A DNA stretch of 64,000 nt, from assembly GCF_011045095.1 (NCBI RefSeq), contig NZ_JAALDL010000007.1, forward strand, positions 124,001 to 188,000, given 5' to 3'. The notes beneath the pieces were generated by a model. The model was not told the DNA's origin and made no database searches. It saw nothing but the letters and a program-made list of their open reading frames with translations. The translations under genes were made by a program, and so were the position numbers. This document shows positions 32,359-42,419 of this stretch, piece by piece; within the stretch, counting starts at the first letter, position 1; each line of letters opens with the position of its first letter. This DNA is from Grimontia sedimenti (GTDB lineage Bacteria; Pseudomonadota; Gammaproteobacteria; Enterobacterales; Vibrionaceae).

Positions 32359-32361
32359 TGG

Positions 32362-32793
32362 TTAAGAGCAAGATTCAATCGATGTAACAGGGAATTTGTT
32401 CGCATCAAACTTGTATACAACACAATCAGTGCCTGCTCCGATAGTCTTTCCTTTCAAAGCAAATTGGGCAATATCGTTAGCATATTTTACGGCCCAGTCA
32501 GAAGAGTCATCATCTAAACCTAGGCCAGTAACTGCGGCACCAATGCCAGCTCCTGTAGCTGCAGGGTAGCCTTCTGTTGTGGTATCAACACCCGTAACTT
32601 CTCCTGATAACTGAAATTCTGCAAAAGTCATGTTGGCGGCCCCATCAATAGCGCCTTTTAAACCTTCCAAGGCTGCTGTCTCTGCATCATCCTTGAAGTT
32701 AAAAAACTTAGGCGCCGCTGTCGCCCCTAAAATACCCAGAATCACAATCACAACGATCATTTCAATTAGCGTAAAACCGCCTTGACGTTTCAT
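32362..32793 (-). CDS. mshA: MshA, major MSHA pilin
   Basis: Type IVa major pilin of the mannose-sensitive haemagglutinin pilus, used by vibrios to attach to chitin, plankton and surfaces. Leader MKRQGG, prepilin peptidase site before [20 protein letters not shown] (Phe1, Glu5), about 137-residue mature protein, and a C-terminal disulfide loop between the Cys in GTDCVVYKF and the Cys next to the end. The Ala/Gly-rich middle ([15 protein letters not shown]) is typical. Its ATG overlaps the mshF stop by 4 bases. There is only one such pilin gene; mshB is not present. Confidence 0.95.
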   Translation of the reverse strand: MKRQGGFTLIEMIVVIVILGILGATAAPKFFNFKDDAETAALEGLKGAIDGAANMTFAEFQLSGEVTGVDTTTEGYPAATGAGIGAAVTGLGLDDDSSDWAVKYANDIAQFALKGKTIGAGTDCVVYKFDANKFPVTSIESCS

Positions 32794-33395
32794 TTTACTT
32801 CTCCAGTTTCTCTCAACACTTCTACGCGACCAGTTGCCGGGTAGTAAGCAAAAACATGACGCGCCGATATTGACGTGTCATCACTCCAAATACCGGCGCG
32901 TGCCGGCCTCTCAAATCGGCAATAAGGTTGGGCGTTGTTACCTTTGTCCTTCACCACTATTGCGCGAATCTTTGGCTGCGAGATTTGTTCTGCCGCAGCC
33001 TGTAATTTGTCACCCAACCAGTAAGACTGGTCGGTAAATTGTTCCAACAATGCACCGCAATCTTCGGCGCGTATTGCTGTCAGTGTTTTTGCGCCATTTC
33101 CCAGCGCAAAAGGAAAACCTTGTTGATGGTTATCTGTTGGGTTCAATCGGAAACTGACATCTTCAACAGTAACGATATCTTTTTGTTTAATCTCGTTTTT
33201 TAAAGCAGCTCGCAAATGCACATTCTTGGCCGAACCTTCAAACGCATTGGCGAGATAACGAAACTCCACTTGATCGGCAAACTGCATCACACGCTCAAAA
33301 GCCGGAATCGCAGCCATTACGACAATACCGATAATCGCGGTGAGCAAAGCCCACTGGGCAGCACTACTTTCCCTGAACCTAAAAATCCAGCGCAT
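32790..33395 (-). CDS. mshF: MshF, MSHA biogenesis protein
   Basis: 201-residue inner-membrane protein with one N-terminal hydrophobic segment ([19 protein letters not shown]), role in MSHA assembly not defined. Assignment rests on its place between mshG and mshA and on size. It directly follows the mshG stop. Confidence 0.82.
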   Translation of the reverse strand: MRWIFRFRESSAAQWALLTAIIGIVVMAAIPAFERVMQFADQVEFRYLANAFEGSAKNVHLRAALKNEIKQKDIVTVEDVSFRLNPTDNHQQGFPFALGNGAKTLTAIRAEDCGALLEQFTDQSYWLGDKLQAAAEQISQPKIRAIVVKDKGNNAQPYCRFERPARAGIWSDDTSISARHVFAYYPATGRVEVLRETGEVK

Positions 33396-34613
33396 TTAGC
33401 CGCCACGGATCAGGTCGAGCATGTTCCACATTGGCAGGAAAATACCCAATGCGAGGATTAATACCATGCCCGCCACAATCATTAGCAGGATAGGCTCCAT
33501 ACGTGCTGACAGGGTTTTCAGGTCGTAATCCACTTCGCGATCGTAAAAGTCGCTCGCTTCCAGCAGCAGGTTATCAATCTGGCCAGTTTCCTCTCCCACC
33601 TGAATCATCTGGTGAACCAGTGGCGTAAACAGTTGGCTGTCTGCGGTAACAGAACTGAGGTTAATCCCCGACTCAATTGCCGCTTTCATCTTGTCCACTT
33701 CGCCACCAAGAAAGTGGTTATCCAGCGCTTCACCAGACATTTGCAGTGCAGTATTGAGCGGCACGCCAGCACGCAGCATCAAGGCGAATGTTCGCGAGAA
33801 GCGCGACATCAAGGCTCGGTTAACCAGGTTGCCGACCAGCGGAATGCGCAGCTTGAATTTGTCCCACTTCACCCGGCCTTGCTCGGTGTTCTTCCACACC
33901 TGTAAGCCTGCTACCAAGCAAACGGTGCCGAAAACCAGTAGCCACCAGAAATCGACAAAGAAGCTCGATGTGGCCATCAAAATCTTGGTCGGCAGCGGCA
34001 GATCAGAGCCGAATTTGGCAAACATGCCTGCAAATTGCGGTATCACTTTGACGTTTAAAAACGCCATCGCGCCGATGATTACAATCAGCACAAATGTCGG
34101 ATAACGCAGCGCAGATTTAATCCGGCGGCGGGTTTCCATTTCCTGCTCGTAGTATTCAGCCAGCTGGAGCATGGCATCATCGAGACGACCCGTGTTTTCA
34201 CCCACCTGTACCAGCGAGACAAATAAATCACTGAACACATTTTCGTGGTCACGCATTGCCGCCGACATAGGGCGACCGTTGGAAAGCTCATTGGCGACAC
34301 TTTCAAGCGCAGCTTTCAATGGCTTATCCGTGGTGCTTTGTGCCAAGCCTTTAATGGCACGTAGAAGCGGTACACCCGCTTTTATCAAGCTGTATGCCTG
34401 ACGGCTGAAAATCACCAGCGATTCCAGTTTTACCTTTGGCTGAAACAGCGGCGCATTGGCTTTTTGTGCCCGCGCCTTGGTGATTTCCAGTGATAACAAC
34501 ACCGCGCCAGACGCCGACACCTTAGCGATCGCATCACCCTCGCTGGCAGCTTCAATAATCGCCGAAACACGTTTTCCGTTCGGCTTGCGCGCAGTGTAGC
34601 GATACCTTGGCAT
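33396..34613 (-). CDS. mshG: MshG, PilC/GspF-type inner-membrane platform protein
   Basis: Polytopic platform protein of the type IV pilus machine. 405 residues with two GspF domains; motifs include LVSLVQVGENTGRLDDAMLQ and the second copy MIQVGEETGQIDNLL, followed by membrane helices. It shares one base with mshE (the mshE stop meets the mshG ATG). Confidence 0.95.
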   Translation of the reverse strand: MPRYRYTARKPNGKRVSAIIEAASEGDAIAKVSASGAVLLSLEITKARAQKANAPLFQPKVKLESLVIFSRQAYSLIKAGVPLLRAIKGLAQSTTDKPLKAALESVANELSNGRPMSAAMRDHENVFSDLFVSLVQVGENTGRLDDAMLQLAEYYEQEMETRRRIKSALRYPTFVLIVIIGAMAFLNVKVIPQFAGMFAKFGSDLPLPTKILMATSSFFVDFWWLLVFGTVCLVAGLQVWKNTEQGRVKWDKFKLRIPLVGNLVNRALMSRFSRTFALMLRAGVPLNTALQMSGEALDNHFLGGEVDKMKAAIESGINLSSVTADSQLFTPLVHQMIQVGEETGQIDNLLLEASDFYDREVDYDLKTLSARMEPILLMIVAGMVLILALGIFLPMWNMLDLIRGG

Positions 34614-36328
34614 CAGGCACCTATCAGCGACATCGCTGCCGCTTCAGAAAGCTTCATCGCTTCTTCCAGCGAAGTTTGTCCCTGCTTGGCAAAATCCAAC
34701 GCACTGTGAACCAATGGCTTATAACCTGCCTGCTGTTCTGCCAGCGCAGAGAACAATTGGGTGTCGTTAGCACGCAATGCATCCATTAACTCTGGCGTGA
34801 TTTCCAGAAGCTCAAACACACCAATTCGGCCTTTGTAGCCGGTAAAGTTACAGCTCTGACAGCCTCTGCCTTTGTAGAAGCCATGTCCTGCCATTTCCGG
34901 GCGGGTGGTTGTCAGCCAAACCTGCTCCACATCGTCAGTGGCGTGTGGCACTTTACAATCCGGGCAGATACGGCGGATCAGTCGCTGCGCCAGCACGGCG
35001 CGTACCGCACTCGCCACCAGATAACCCGGCGCATCCATATCCAGAAGACGGAGCGCACTGTCGATGGCGTTATTGGTGTGCAAGGTCGAGAGCACCAAGT
35101 GACCGGTCAGTGCCGCGCGAAGACCGATTTCCACGGTTTCAAGGTCACGCATCTCACCGACTAAGATGATGTCCGGATCCTGACGAAGGAAGGTGCGAAG
35201 CGCGGAAGAAAAGCTCAGGCCAATCTTGCTTTGAATTTGCACCTGACTGATACGCGGCAGACGGTATTCCACCGGGTCTTCCGCTGTCAGGATCTTTTTG
35301 CCCGGCACATTCAGTTCATTGAGCGCGCCATACAGCGTGGTGGTTTTACCCGAGCCTGTCGGGCCGGTGACCAGAATCATGCCGTGTGGACGGCGAAGCT
35401 GGTTGCGGAAACGCGCCAGCATCTGAGCGTCCATACCGACTTCTTCCAGTTGCAGCACGCCGGCCGACTGGTTAAGAAGACGCATCACCACAGACTCGCC
35501 GTATTGCACAGGAAGCGTCGACACACGCACGTCGATAGCATTGCCACGGACATTGATATTGAAGCGGCCATCTTGCGGCAGACGCTTTTCAGAGATATCC
35601 ATACCGCTCATCAGCTTTAAGCGCAGCACCAGTGCAGAAGCGATTGCACGCTCTTTCAGCAAAGTTTCATGCAGCACGCCATCAATACGCTGGCGGATGC
35701 GCAGGGCATCGGCATCTGGTTCGATGTGAATGTCCGAGGCATTCACCTGCACTGCGTCTTCAAACAATGAGTTGATCAGTTTAACGACGGTGACTTCTTC
35801 AGATTGCTCTTCCTCTGCCCCGAAGTTTTGTTCCAGCTTTACGCCGTGTTCGGCCTGCAGTCGCTCTGCGAACGAGGCGATTTCGCTGGTGCGACGATAA
35901 TAGCGATCAAATGCGTCGATCAACGGCTGCTCTGCGGTGATCAGAAGTTCTACCTGATATTGATGCAGCTGGTTCAGCACACTTTCCTGTGAAGCCAAAT
36001 CCGCAGGATCAGACATCGCCACACGAACCGTGTTACCGATACGGCCAATCACCAACGCGCGAAGGCGTCGAGCATGCACTTCTGGCAGCAAACTGACGGC
36101 ACTTGGGTCAACTTGGGTCAAGCTAAGATCAATCAGTGGTACACCAAGCTGACGGGCAAGGAAGTCCAGCATCTGACTCTCGGTCAGAATGCCCATTTCA
36201 ATCAGGGTATCGCCAAGCTTACGTCCGGTTTCTGACTGACGGGCTAGCGCAGCATTCAGATGTGCATCAGTGATGATGTGCTCTTCAACCAGCAGGTCGC
36301 CAAGACGCTTTCGTAATTTAACGGCCAT
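34613..36328 (-). CDS. mshE: MshE, MSHA extension ATPase with N-terminal MshEN (c-di-GMP type) domain
   Basis: Hexameric extension ATPase. The first 60 or so residues carry two MshEN repeats, KRLGDLLVEEHIITDAHL and KLGDTLIEMGILTESQ, the module that binds cyclic di-GMP in V. cholerae MshE. In the first repeat a His stands where a Gly is usual. The ATPase part has Walker A GPTGSGKTTT, an Asp box and a tetracysteine zinc site (ICPDC and CQSC pairs). 571 residues. Overlaps mshN by 11 bases. This makes pilus extension a likely target of c-di-GMP here. Confidence 0.95.
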   Translation of the reverse strand: MAVKLRKRLGDLLVEEHIITDAHLNAALARQSETGRKLGDTLIEMGILTESQMLDFLARQLGVPLIDLSLTQVDPSAVSLLPEVHARRLRALVIGRIGNTVRVAMSDPADLASQESVLNQLHQYQVELLITAEQPLIDAFDRYYRRTSEIASFAERLQAEHGVKLEQNFGAEEEQSEEVTVVKLINSLFEDAVQVNASDIHIEPDADALRIRQRIDGVLHETLLKERAIASALVLRLKLMSGMDISEKRLPQDGRFNINVRGNAIDVRVSTLPVQYGESVVMRLLNQSAGVLQLEEVGMDAQMLARFRNQLRRPHGMILVTGPTGSGKTTTLYGALNELNVPGKKILTAEDPVEYRLPRISQVQIQSKIGLSFSSALRTFLRQDPDIILVGEMRDLETVEIGLRAALTGHLVLSTLHTNNAIDSALRLLDMDAPGYLVASAVRAVLAQRLIRRICPDCKVPHATDDVEQVWLTTTRPEMAGHGFYKGRGCQSCNFTGYKGRIGVFELLEITPELMDALRANDTQLFSALAEQQAGYKPLVHSALDFAKQGQTSLEEAMKLSEAAAMSLIGA

Positions 36329-37400
36329 CTGTCGCTCCCTGTTTCAGGTTCTGGAGGTAAACCAGACGCTGGCGGGCAAAGTTCACTGACTGGTTGCTCA
36401 AACCGCCAGACTGCACTGCTTTGCCATAGGCATTTGCGGCCTCCTCATTGGCACCGGTTTTCTCAGCAGACACACCCAATCCCAGCCACCAGCGACCATC
36501 CATCGGTTCTTGCTCTGTCAGCCATTGATAGCTTTGCTTGGCTTCAAGATTCTTACCCAGCTTTTGTGCCAAAGCCGCGCGCATGGACACGAATCGCACC
36601 TGCTCGCCGTCCAGCAAGTTCACCGAAGAAGACAGCACATTCAGCGCAGACTCTTCGCTGCCACTTTGCTGGTACATGCGCGCCAGTGTAAGTTTCAATG
36701 TTGCGGAATTCGGGTTGGCGCTGATGCCTTTACGCAGCACGTTTTCTGCCTCTCGCAATTGACTGCGACCATACAGAAGTCCCGCCAATTGGTTGGTGGC
36801 AGCAATGTGGCTCGGGTTGTATTTCACCGCATCACGCAGGAAAGCGATGGCTTTTTGTGTATCACCGACTTGGGCGCGCTTCTGCGCTTTGTCATAAGCA
36901 ATATCCGCCAACTGCTCGCCAGTCAGTTCAATGGTTTCCACTGACAGGGAAGCTTCTTGTTCCACTTTTTCTTGCACCGGCGCTGCTTTAACAGTCTCAA
37001 CTTTCGCCATCAGCACGGGCTCAGAGATTTGTTCTGTTGGTTTAGTTTCGGCTTTGGTTTCAAAGGTTGGCTCAACTGCAGCAACAACAGGTGTCGCCTT
37101 CATCGCCACATAGCTGACCTCACTTTTCACCACTTTCTGAGTAGGAGAAGGTAAAGCTTTTGGCGCAGGCTCCGCGAAAACAGGCTCCGGCGTCAGCATT
37201 GGCGTAGCTAATAAGGCTTTCTCGCTGCCTACTGATACCGCCCATGAAATACCTGTCGCGCCCACTAACGTCGCCACCAGTGCCAGCACGACACGTGCAA
37301 AGCGAAAGCTCCATACAGAAGGGATTGATGCAACAGCGAGGCGTTTCTCACTGTTTTGCTGCGACGAAAGGTCGCTCAACATGCGGTTTAATTCACTCAT
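36318..37400 (-). CDS. mshN: MshN, TPR protein of MSHA biogenesis
   Basis: Bitopic inner-membrane protein: a cytoplasmic N-terminus, one transmembrane helix (about residues 34-56), a Pro/Ala/Glu-rich periplasmic stretch, then tetratricopeptide repeats in the C-terminal 180 residues (ADIAYDKAQKRAQVGDTQKA, NQLAGLLYGRSQLREAENVL). 360 residues. Thought to help assemble the periplasmic part of the pilus machine. Lies 6 bases after mshM. Confidence 0.9.
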   Translation of the reverse strand: MSELNRMLSDLSSQQNSEKRLAVASIPSVWSFRFARVVLALVATLVGATGISWAVSVGSEKALLATPMLTPEPVFAEPAPKALPSPTQKVVKSEVSYVAMKATPVVAAVEPTFETKAETKPTEQISEPVLMAKVETVKAAPVQEKVEQEASLSVETIELTGEQLADIAYDKAQKRAQVGDTQKAIAFLRDAVKYNPSHIAATNQLAGLLYGRSQLREAENVLRKGISANPNSATLKLTLARMYQQSGSEESALNVLSSSVNLLDGEQVRFVSMRAALAQKLGKNLEAKQSYQWLTEQEPMDGRWWLGLGVSAEKTGANEEAANAYGKAVQSGGLSNQSVNFARQRLVYLQNLKQGATDGR

Positions 37401-37406
37401 GATTTC

Positions 37407-38237
37407 CTACCCCCAAACGGCCTGAAGCACAGAGTGCTGGCGGGCGAGAGGTGTATCTTTAATGGCAAGGCGAACAGCATGCGCGCTGACGCGGCGTTTG
37501 CCCCTGCCAAAACTCAATAACAGCGATTTATGACAAAGCTGATGCACCAGTCGCGGAATGCCCTGACTCGCGACCCAAATACGTCGCTTTGCCCAAGTTG
37601 AAAACAGTGGCGAAGCGCCCTGTTCTTGTAATCTGTGGTCAATATAGGCTGATGTCTCAGCAAAGCTCAGTGGCGTTAATTCTGCGCTGAAACTGATACG
37701 CTGCAGCAACTGGCGCATACTGTGCTGGGACAGGCGCTCATCTAGCTCTGGTTGACCGAACATAATCAGTTGGATCAGCTTACGCTGCTCGGTTTCCAGA
37801 TTGCCCAGCAAGCGGATCGCTTCAAGCACTTCATCCGGCATGGCCTGCACTTCATCACAAAGGATCACGACAGGCTTTTCATCTCGTGCAGCTGCAATAG
37901 CTGCCTGTTGGATTGCACCAAGCAGCTTGTCTTCTGTCACCTGTTCATCAATACCAAGCTCATCAGCAATCAGGCGATGCAACCCTGCTACCGTATTGGC
38001 TGGGTTTGGCAGAAATACCAAGGTAAAGCTTTCGCTCAATGCTTTGAGCACCAAACGACACACCATGGTTTTTCCTGTACCCACTTCGCCTGTCACTTTG
38101 ACCAAACCTTCGCCCATTTCCATCGCCGACACGCAGGTATTTATCGCATCCACGTGCGAACGCACGCCGAAAAAGCAGCGTGTGTCCGGAGTCAAACTAA
38201 ATGGCGCGGCATTGAGGCCAAAGTGCGACATATACAT
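37407..38237 (-). CDS. mshM: MshM, ExeA-like ATPase
   Basis: AAA ATPase of the ExeA/GspA type, proposed to help insert or anchor the secretin through peptidoglycan. Walker A is GEVGTGKT, Walker B VVILCDEVQ, sensor region LIMFGQPELDERL. 276 residues, without the C-terminal peptidoglycan-binding extension of ExeA. The start could be Met1 or Met3 (MYMSHFGLN). Confidence 0.92.
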   Translation of the reverse strand: MYMSHFGLNAAPFSLTPDTRCFFGVRSHVDAINTCVSAMEMGEGLVKVTGEVGTGKTMVCRLVLKALSESFTLVFLPNPANTVAGLHRLIADELGIDEQVTEDKLLGAIQQAAIAAARDEKPVVILCDEVQAMPDEVLEAIRLLGNLETEQRKLIQLIMFGQPELDERLSQHSMRQLLQRISFSAELTPLSFAETSAYIDHRLQEQGASPLFSTWAKRRIWVASQGIPRLVHQLCHKSLLLSFGRGKRRVSAHAVRLAIKDTPLARQHSVLQAVWG

Positions 38238-38246
38238 AGGGCTGGC

Positions 38247-39866
38247 TTAGTTTTCCGGGAACCAGTCGTTCAACAGCTGACGTGAACGGTTGATCTCTTC
38301 TTGCCAGGTTTGCTCACCCACCACAGAAGGTTGCAGCAAGATCACCAGTTCGGTTTTCTGCTTCATGCGGTTCACGTTGCGGAATAGATTGCCTAGACCC
38401 GGAATATCGCCGAGAAGTGGCACTTTAGAGACCATTTCTTCGTAGCTCGATTTCATCAGGCCACCAATGACGACCACATCGCCAGATTGAGCATGAATGA
38501 TAGAGTCCGACTCACGGATAGAGGTCTTAGCCAGTGGCAACACATAAGGCTGTGATGAAGTGCCAAGTTGGATGGTTTTCTCTTCCGTCACCACATCAAT
38601 CACCGCTGGGTGAACATGCAGCAGTACGCCATTGTCATCGTCGATTTGCGGCGTCACATCTAGGGAGATACCTGAGAAGAACGGGGTCAGTTCGATGTTC
38701 GGGCCGGAGTCTGAGTTATCGCCCGAGGTGTCGCTGGATGAAATATCCGTAACGAAGTACTCATCACCACCAACTTTAATGACCGCTTTCTGATTGTTTG
38801 CCGCTGTGACACGAGGACTCGACAGTACATTCACATCGCCCTGTGTATCAAGGAAGTTCATCACCGCGGAGAAATTGCCATCCGAGATGGTGATATTGGT
38901 TTGTCCACCGATCACATTGGAAATAAAGTCGCCGGCAAGTTCTGCCGCGTCTCGTGTGATTTCCACACCACCACTGCCAATCGATGACGTAATATCCGAC
39001 CAGTTAACACCCTGCTGATAGCCATCACTCAAGGTCACTTCGAGGATTTTGGCTTCCAGAATCACCTGACGCTTCAGTCGTGCTTGTGACGCGTCGAGGA
39101 AACGTTTCACTTCGCGAAGTTCATTCGGATATGCCTTCACCGTGATAAGGCTCGCTTGTGGTGAGACCACAATGCTGCGTCCATCGCCATTACCAATCAT
39201 GGCCGCGACAGCGCGTTCGAGCTGCGCCCAGAAATTGCTTTCCGCACGGGTTTCAATCACGGTTCCGCCCGTAGGCACTGAGGTACGCTCAGTTTTTTCA
39301 TCATCTCCGCTGCCAGAGCTGGAATCCGTTGAAACTGCGCCAGTACTGATAGAAGTCAGTGACACACCGGCGCGTTGAAGCTGAAGGTAATCCACCGGGA
39401 AAGTTTCCGTGCGCAGTACCGCCGGGAAAATCTGGATCAGGCGACCATTGATTTCGACGTTGTAGCCGTAGATATCAGAAACCACTTCCAACGCTTCAGG
39501 CACGGTGACATCTTTCAGGGAAACCGTGACTTTCCCGCCCACTTCCGGATGCATCACCAGATTGAAATCCGTGCCCTGCACCAAAGAACCAAAGAAAGCT
39601 TTGGCATCCACATTATTGGCATTGATGCGCAGGCGTTTTTCAGTCAACACGCCACTGCCAGAGGTGTCAGAGAAATCCCCCATCAAATCCTGAGTGACCG
39701 CATCTGGCAATTCCGTCAATGGCTGGGAAGTGCTCTGTGCATAGGCTTCGTTCAGCGCTTCCTGTATTTCAGTTGGCTTTTGATGTCCCACGCTCTGACA
39801 CGCCGACAACAGCATCGCTGCGGCGAAGGTCAGTAAACCTTTGCTCAGTAATGAATGTGTCTTCAC
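38247..39866 (-). CDS. mshL: MshL, outer-membrane secretin of the MSHA pilus
   Basis: Secretin (PilQ/GspD family) that forms the outer-membrane pore. Lipoprotein signal with lipobox LLSAC at residues 19-23, N-terminal STN/N0 and N1 domains, then the secretin core with RESDSIIHAQSGDVVVIGGLM and VPLLGDIPGLGNLFRN. A Ser/Asp-rich insertion (TDSSSGSGDDEKTERTS) sits near residue 190. 539 residues. Overlaps mshK by 4 bases. Confidence 0.94.
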   Translation of the reverse strand: MKTHSLLSKGLLTFAAAMLLSACQSVGHQKPTEIQEALNEAYAQSTSQPLTELPDAVTQDLMGDFSDTSGSGVLTEKRLRINANNVDAKAFFGSLVQGTDFNLVMHPEVGGKVTVSLKDVTVPEALEVVSDIYGYNVEINGRLIQIFPAVLRTETFPVDYLQLQRAGVSLTSISTGAVSTDSSSGSGDDEKTERTSVPTGGTVIETRAESNFWAQLERAVAAMIGNGDGRSIVVSPQASLITVKAYPNELREVKRFLDASQARLKRQVILEAKILEVTLSDGYQQGVNWSDITSSIGSGGVEITRDAAELAGDFISNVIGGQTNITISDGNFSAVMNFLDTQGDVNVLSSPRVTAANNQKAVIKVGGDEYFVTDISSSDTSGDNSDSGPNIELTPFFSGISLDVTPQIDDDNGVLLHVHPAVIDVVTEEKTIQLGTSSQPYVLPLAKTSIRESDSIIHAQSGDVVVIGGLMKSSYEEMVSKVPLLGDIPGLGNLFRNVNRMKQKTELVILLQPSVVGEQTWQEEINRSRQLLNDWFPEN

Positions 39867-40186
39867 TGTACTACCTGCTCGTTAAATACGGTCAATGCCC
39901 AACGCTTGCCACCACGGCTCAGCGTTACGCGCTCTTCATTGATTCGGCTGACAACGTAGCCATTGATGCTTTGACCTTTCCTCACGCTCTTGCCATTCAG
40001 CACAGCAGAACAACTGCCATCGCTCGCACACAAAATCGCGTCCAGTTTTGGCAAGCGATATACCTTTTTCTTCGCGGGCTGAGAGGAAGGCGTAAAGCCT
40101 AGCGGCGCTGTCGGATCGCTCTCTGCTAAAGACGTTATCGGCAGCGACAGCGAAAACATAATCAGAACGCTATTCAGTAATTTCAT
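39863..40186 (-). CDS. mshK: MshK, periplasmic MSHA biogenesis protein
   Basis: 107-residue small protein with a signal peptide (MKLLNSVLIMFSLSLPITSLA) and a domain resembling PilP/GspC-type secretin-interacting modules (LDAILCASDGSCSAVLNGKS, VRKGQSINGYVVSRI). The ATG chosen has GGGGGC upstream and gives the signal peptide at the N-terminus; a longer in-frame start lies further inside mshJ and would bury it. Confidence 0.87.
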   Translation of the reverse strand: MKLLNSVLIMFSLSLPITSLAESDPTAPLGFTPSSQPAKKKVYRLPKLDAILCASDGSCSAVLNGKSVRKGQSINGYVVSRINEERVTLSRGGKRWALTVFNEQVVQ

Positions 40187-40826
40187 TTTTGCCCCCGATA
40201 AACACAGCACTTTCACCCAGGGTGTAAACCTCAATGGTGACTTCAGCCTTCGGGTATTCCTTCACGCTGTAGTCCACGCTTTGCCAGTAGTATTTGACGG
40301 GCAAGGCCTCCAGCGCACTCAGGTAATCGACAATGTCGAAGTAACGCCCTTCCAGCGTGATTTCGACAGGATGGATGTAATAACCCGCATCCTCCATGTC
40401 TGTCAGTTGTTGCGGTGGCAAGGAGTTCATTGATACCAGCGTCAAGCGCTCAGACTGCCTCAGCACAGCTTCCATCAATGAAGACATTTGGGCAGCGGTA
40501 ACCAAGCCATCCACTTTGCGCTCCATTTCGCTATCAAGCGCTGAAATCTCTTGATTGAGTGTCGCCAACTCAGCTTCAAGCTCAGTGTTCGGTGAGGTGT
40601 GCAGCTTTTCCTGCTTCAGACGATTGAGTGTCACCAAGTCTTCGGTCGTGCGCTCTGACTGAAGAATCTGCGTTTCCAGCTGCGCCAGCGTCTTACTTAC
40701 AGGCTCAATAAAGAGGAACAAACCCAAGCCGAGAATCGCCATCCAGCCTGCCAGTGCAATCATCCACTGTTCACGGATGCTCAGTGCTTCAAACGCGTCT
40801 TTACCGCGGGTGAGTAGTGCATTCAT
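40170..40826 (-). CDS. mshJ: MshJ, PilO-like MSHA assembly protein
   Basis: 218-residue bitopic protein with one transmembrane helix (about residues 23-44), a coiled coil (LETQILQSERTTEDLVTLNRL area) and a ferredoxin-like C-terminal domain, matching the PilO/GspM role in the alignment subcomplex. It overlaps both mshI and mshK. Confidence 0.89.
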   Translation of the reverse strand: MNALLTRGKDAFEALSIREQWMIALAGWMAILGLGLFLFIEPVSKTLAQLETQILQSERTTEDLVTLNRLKQEKLHTSPNTELEAELATLNQEISALDSEMERKVDGLVTAAQMSSLMEAVLRQSERLTLVSMNSLPPQQLTDMEDAGYYIHPVEITLEGRYFDIVDYLSALEALPVKYYWQSVDYSVKEYPKAEVTIEVYTLGESAVFIGGKNEITE

Positions 40827-42283
40827 TTCGCGCTCTCCCCGCTTTCACGTTTGGATACCAGATTGAAGTTCAGGCGGTTTTTCTCATCGCGGCTCAGCGC
40901 CATTTGTTCAAAAACACGATCTGCCAGTGGTGGCTGAGATTTGAATGTCTGCAGCCAAGCCGGAACAGAAGCAGGAGTGGCAGCCAGTCCGCTCAAATCG
41001 AGCGACTGTTGACTAACAGAAATAGAAGAAATGGAAATATCGCGGCGAGAAAGTGAGGCCAGTGCGCGGAAGGTATCTGCATGACCTTGCTGCAGTGCTG
41101 CATCATGCTGTTTCACCGCAGCCAACGCACGGCGCTTAGCCTCAATGGCGGCTTTTTTCTCTTTCACCTCATTGGTCAGGCTTACCGATGGCAGATGCAA
41201 AGCCATTTGCTCGTTAAGCTCATCGGAAAGATTTTGTGCGCTCTGTCGCTCGCTGTCTGCCAATGAAAAAAACTTCTCGGCTTGCGCCAATGAAAATTGT
41301 TGGTAAGCAGCCACTAACACCACCAGTAGTGAGGTTGCGCCCCATACCAGCAGCATTTTTTCGAACGTCAGCAGCGGCGCTTTCGGCGACAGATCGTCGC
41401 TGAATAGGTTCACATCCGGAGAATAGTCGCGGCTTAGCGCGGCCATCGCAATGTGTTGATGATGGGCACCGGTATCGAAAAGCTGCTGTGGGCGCACCGC
41501 GACAGACAGACGGGAAGACAGTTGGAACGCCAACTCGGTGTCATCAACACCCTGCACACTGACGACCAGCCCTGTCACTTGCGCGCTTTTCAGTTGTGAA
41601 CGCAGGTAATCAAGTGAACGCTGCACTTCTAATGCTAAGTCATCAACAACCGATGGGGGCATCATTTGCCCTTCCAGCATCACACCGCGTATCTGGCGTT
41701 GAAAACAGAGACGACCCAGATGAAATGCAGCCAACTGCAACACGCCATGGCTATCACGACTCAGTACCATCTCGGTTTTATCCAGTTGCGCCCACTGGCG
41801 CAACGCAACATCTTCAAGGGATACGTTAGTGAGTCGGCACTGACTTTTTTCCAGCGCTTTGCTGAACTGGATAAGTGGCAGCTTGTGGCAGACAAATGCC
41901 TGAAAACGGTTAGCCACCGGCGAGCTAAAGCCATCGGCGACGATGTCCGACGGCGAATCAGAAATGAAGTCTTTTAACTGGAATGGCAACGCCGCACGTT
42001 TGTCTTCATCAGACAAACCGGGATCATCAATCAACAGGGATTGATAGAGGCCATGCCCGAGCACAAGATGCACGTCTGCCTTGCTGATCCCGTGACGGGA
42101 AATCAGTTGTGCCGCTGCCGTCCACGGGTCAGATTGAGTGACGGTTTGCGCATCCAGTTGCGTCTTTCCAGCATTATCCTGATATGCGATCACCACCTGT
42201 TCGGCGGATGCGACCAAGCTAACAACATGTCGTTGTTTTACTGGGGAAAACTTTGCAAAAAGAGTAGAAACTGCCATCTGCAC
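40823..42283 (-). CDS. mshI: MshI, PilM/PilN-like MSHA assembly protein
   Basis: 486-residue fusion-like protein: an N-terminal actin-like PilM/GspL domain (about 1-330), a transmembrane helix around 355-375 (TFEKMLLVWGATSLLVVLVA), then a PilN-like periplasmic part with coiled coil. First gene of the msh operon. Start could be Met1 or Met3 (MQMAVSTLF). Confidence 0.9.
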   Translation of the reverse strand: MQMAVSTLFAKFSPVKQRHVVSLVASAEQVVIAYQDNAGKTQLDAQTVTQSDPWTAAAQLISRHGISKADVHLVLGHGLYQSLLIDDPGLSDEDKRAALPFQLKDFISDSPSDIVADGFSSPVANRFQAFVCHKLPLIQFSKALEKSQCRLTNVSLEDVALRQWAQLDKTEMVLSRDSHGVLQLAAFHLGRLCFQRQIRGVMLEGQMMPPSVVDDLALEVQRSLDYLRSQLKSAQVTGLVVSVQGVDDTELAFQLSSRLSVAVRPQQLFDTGAHHQHIAMAALSRDYSPDVNLFSDDLSPKAPLLTFEKMLLVWGATSLLVVLVAAYQQFSLAQAEKFFSLADSERQSAQNLSDELNEQMALHLPSVSLTNEVKEKKAAIEAKRRALAAVKQHDAALQQGHADTFRALASLSRRDISISSISVSQQSLDLSGLAATPASVPAWLQTFKSQPPLADRVFEQMALSRDEKNRLNFNLVSKRESGESAK

Positions 42284-42419
42284 CTAATAATTGCTCGGGA
42301 AATGTTAATAAAGTGTTTGAAGTACACTATATTCTATCAAATTTCCCGCCAAAAAATAAGTGTTCGTGCGACAGTTTCATGACGCAATTGAGCGCTTTAT
42401 AAACAATGCTCGATCGACA

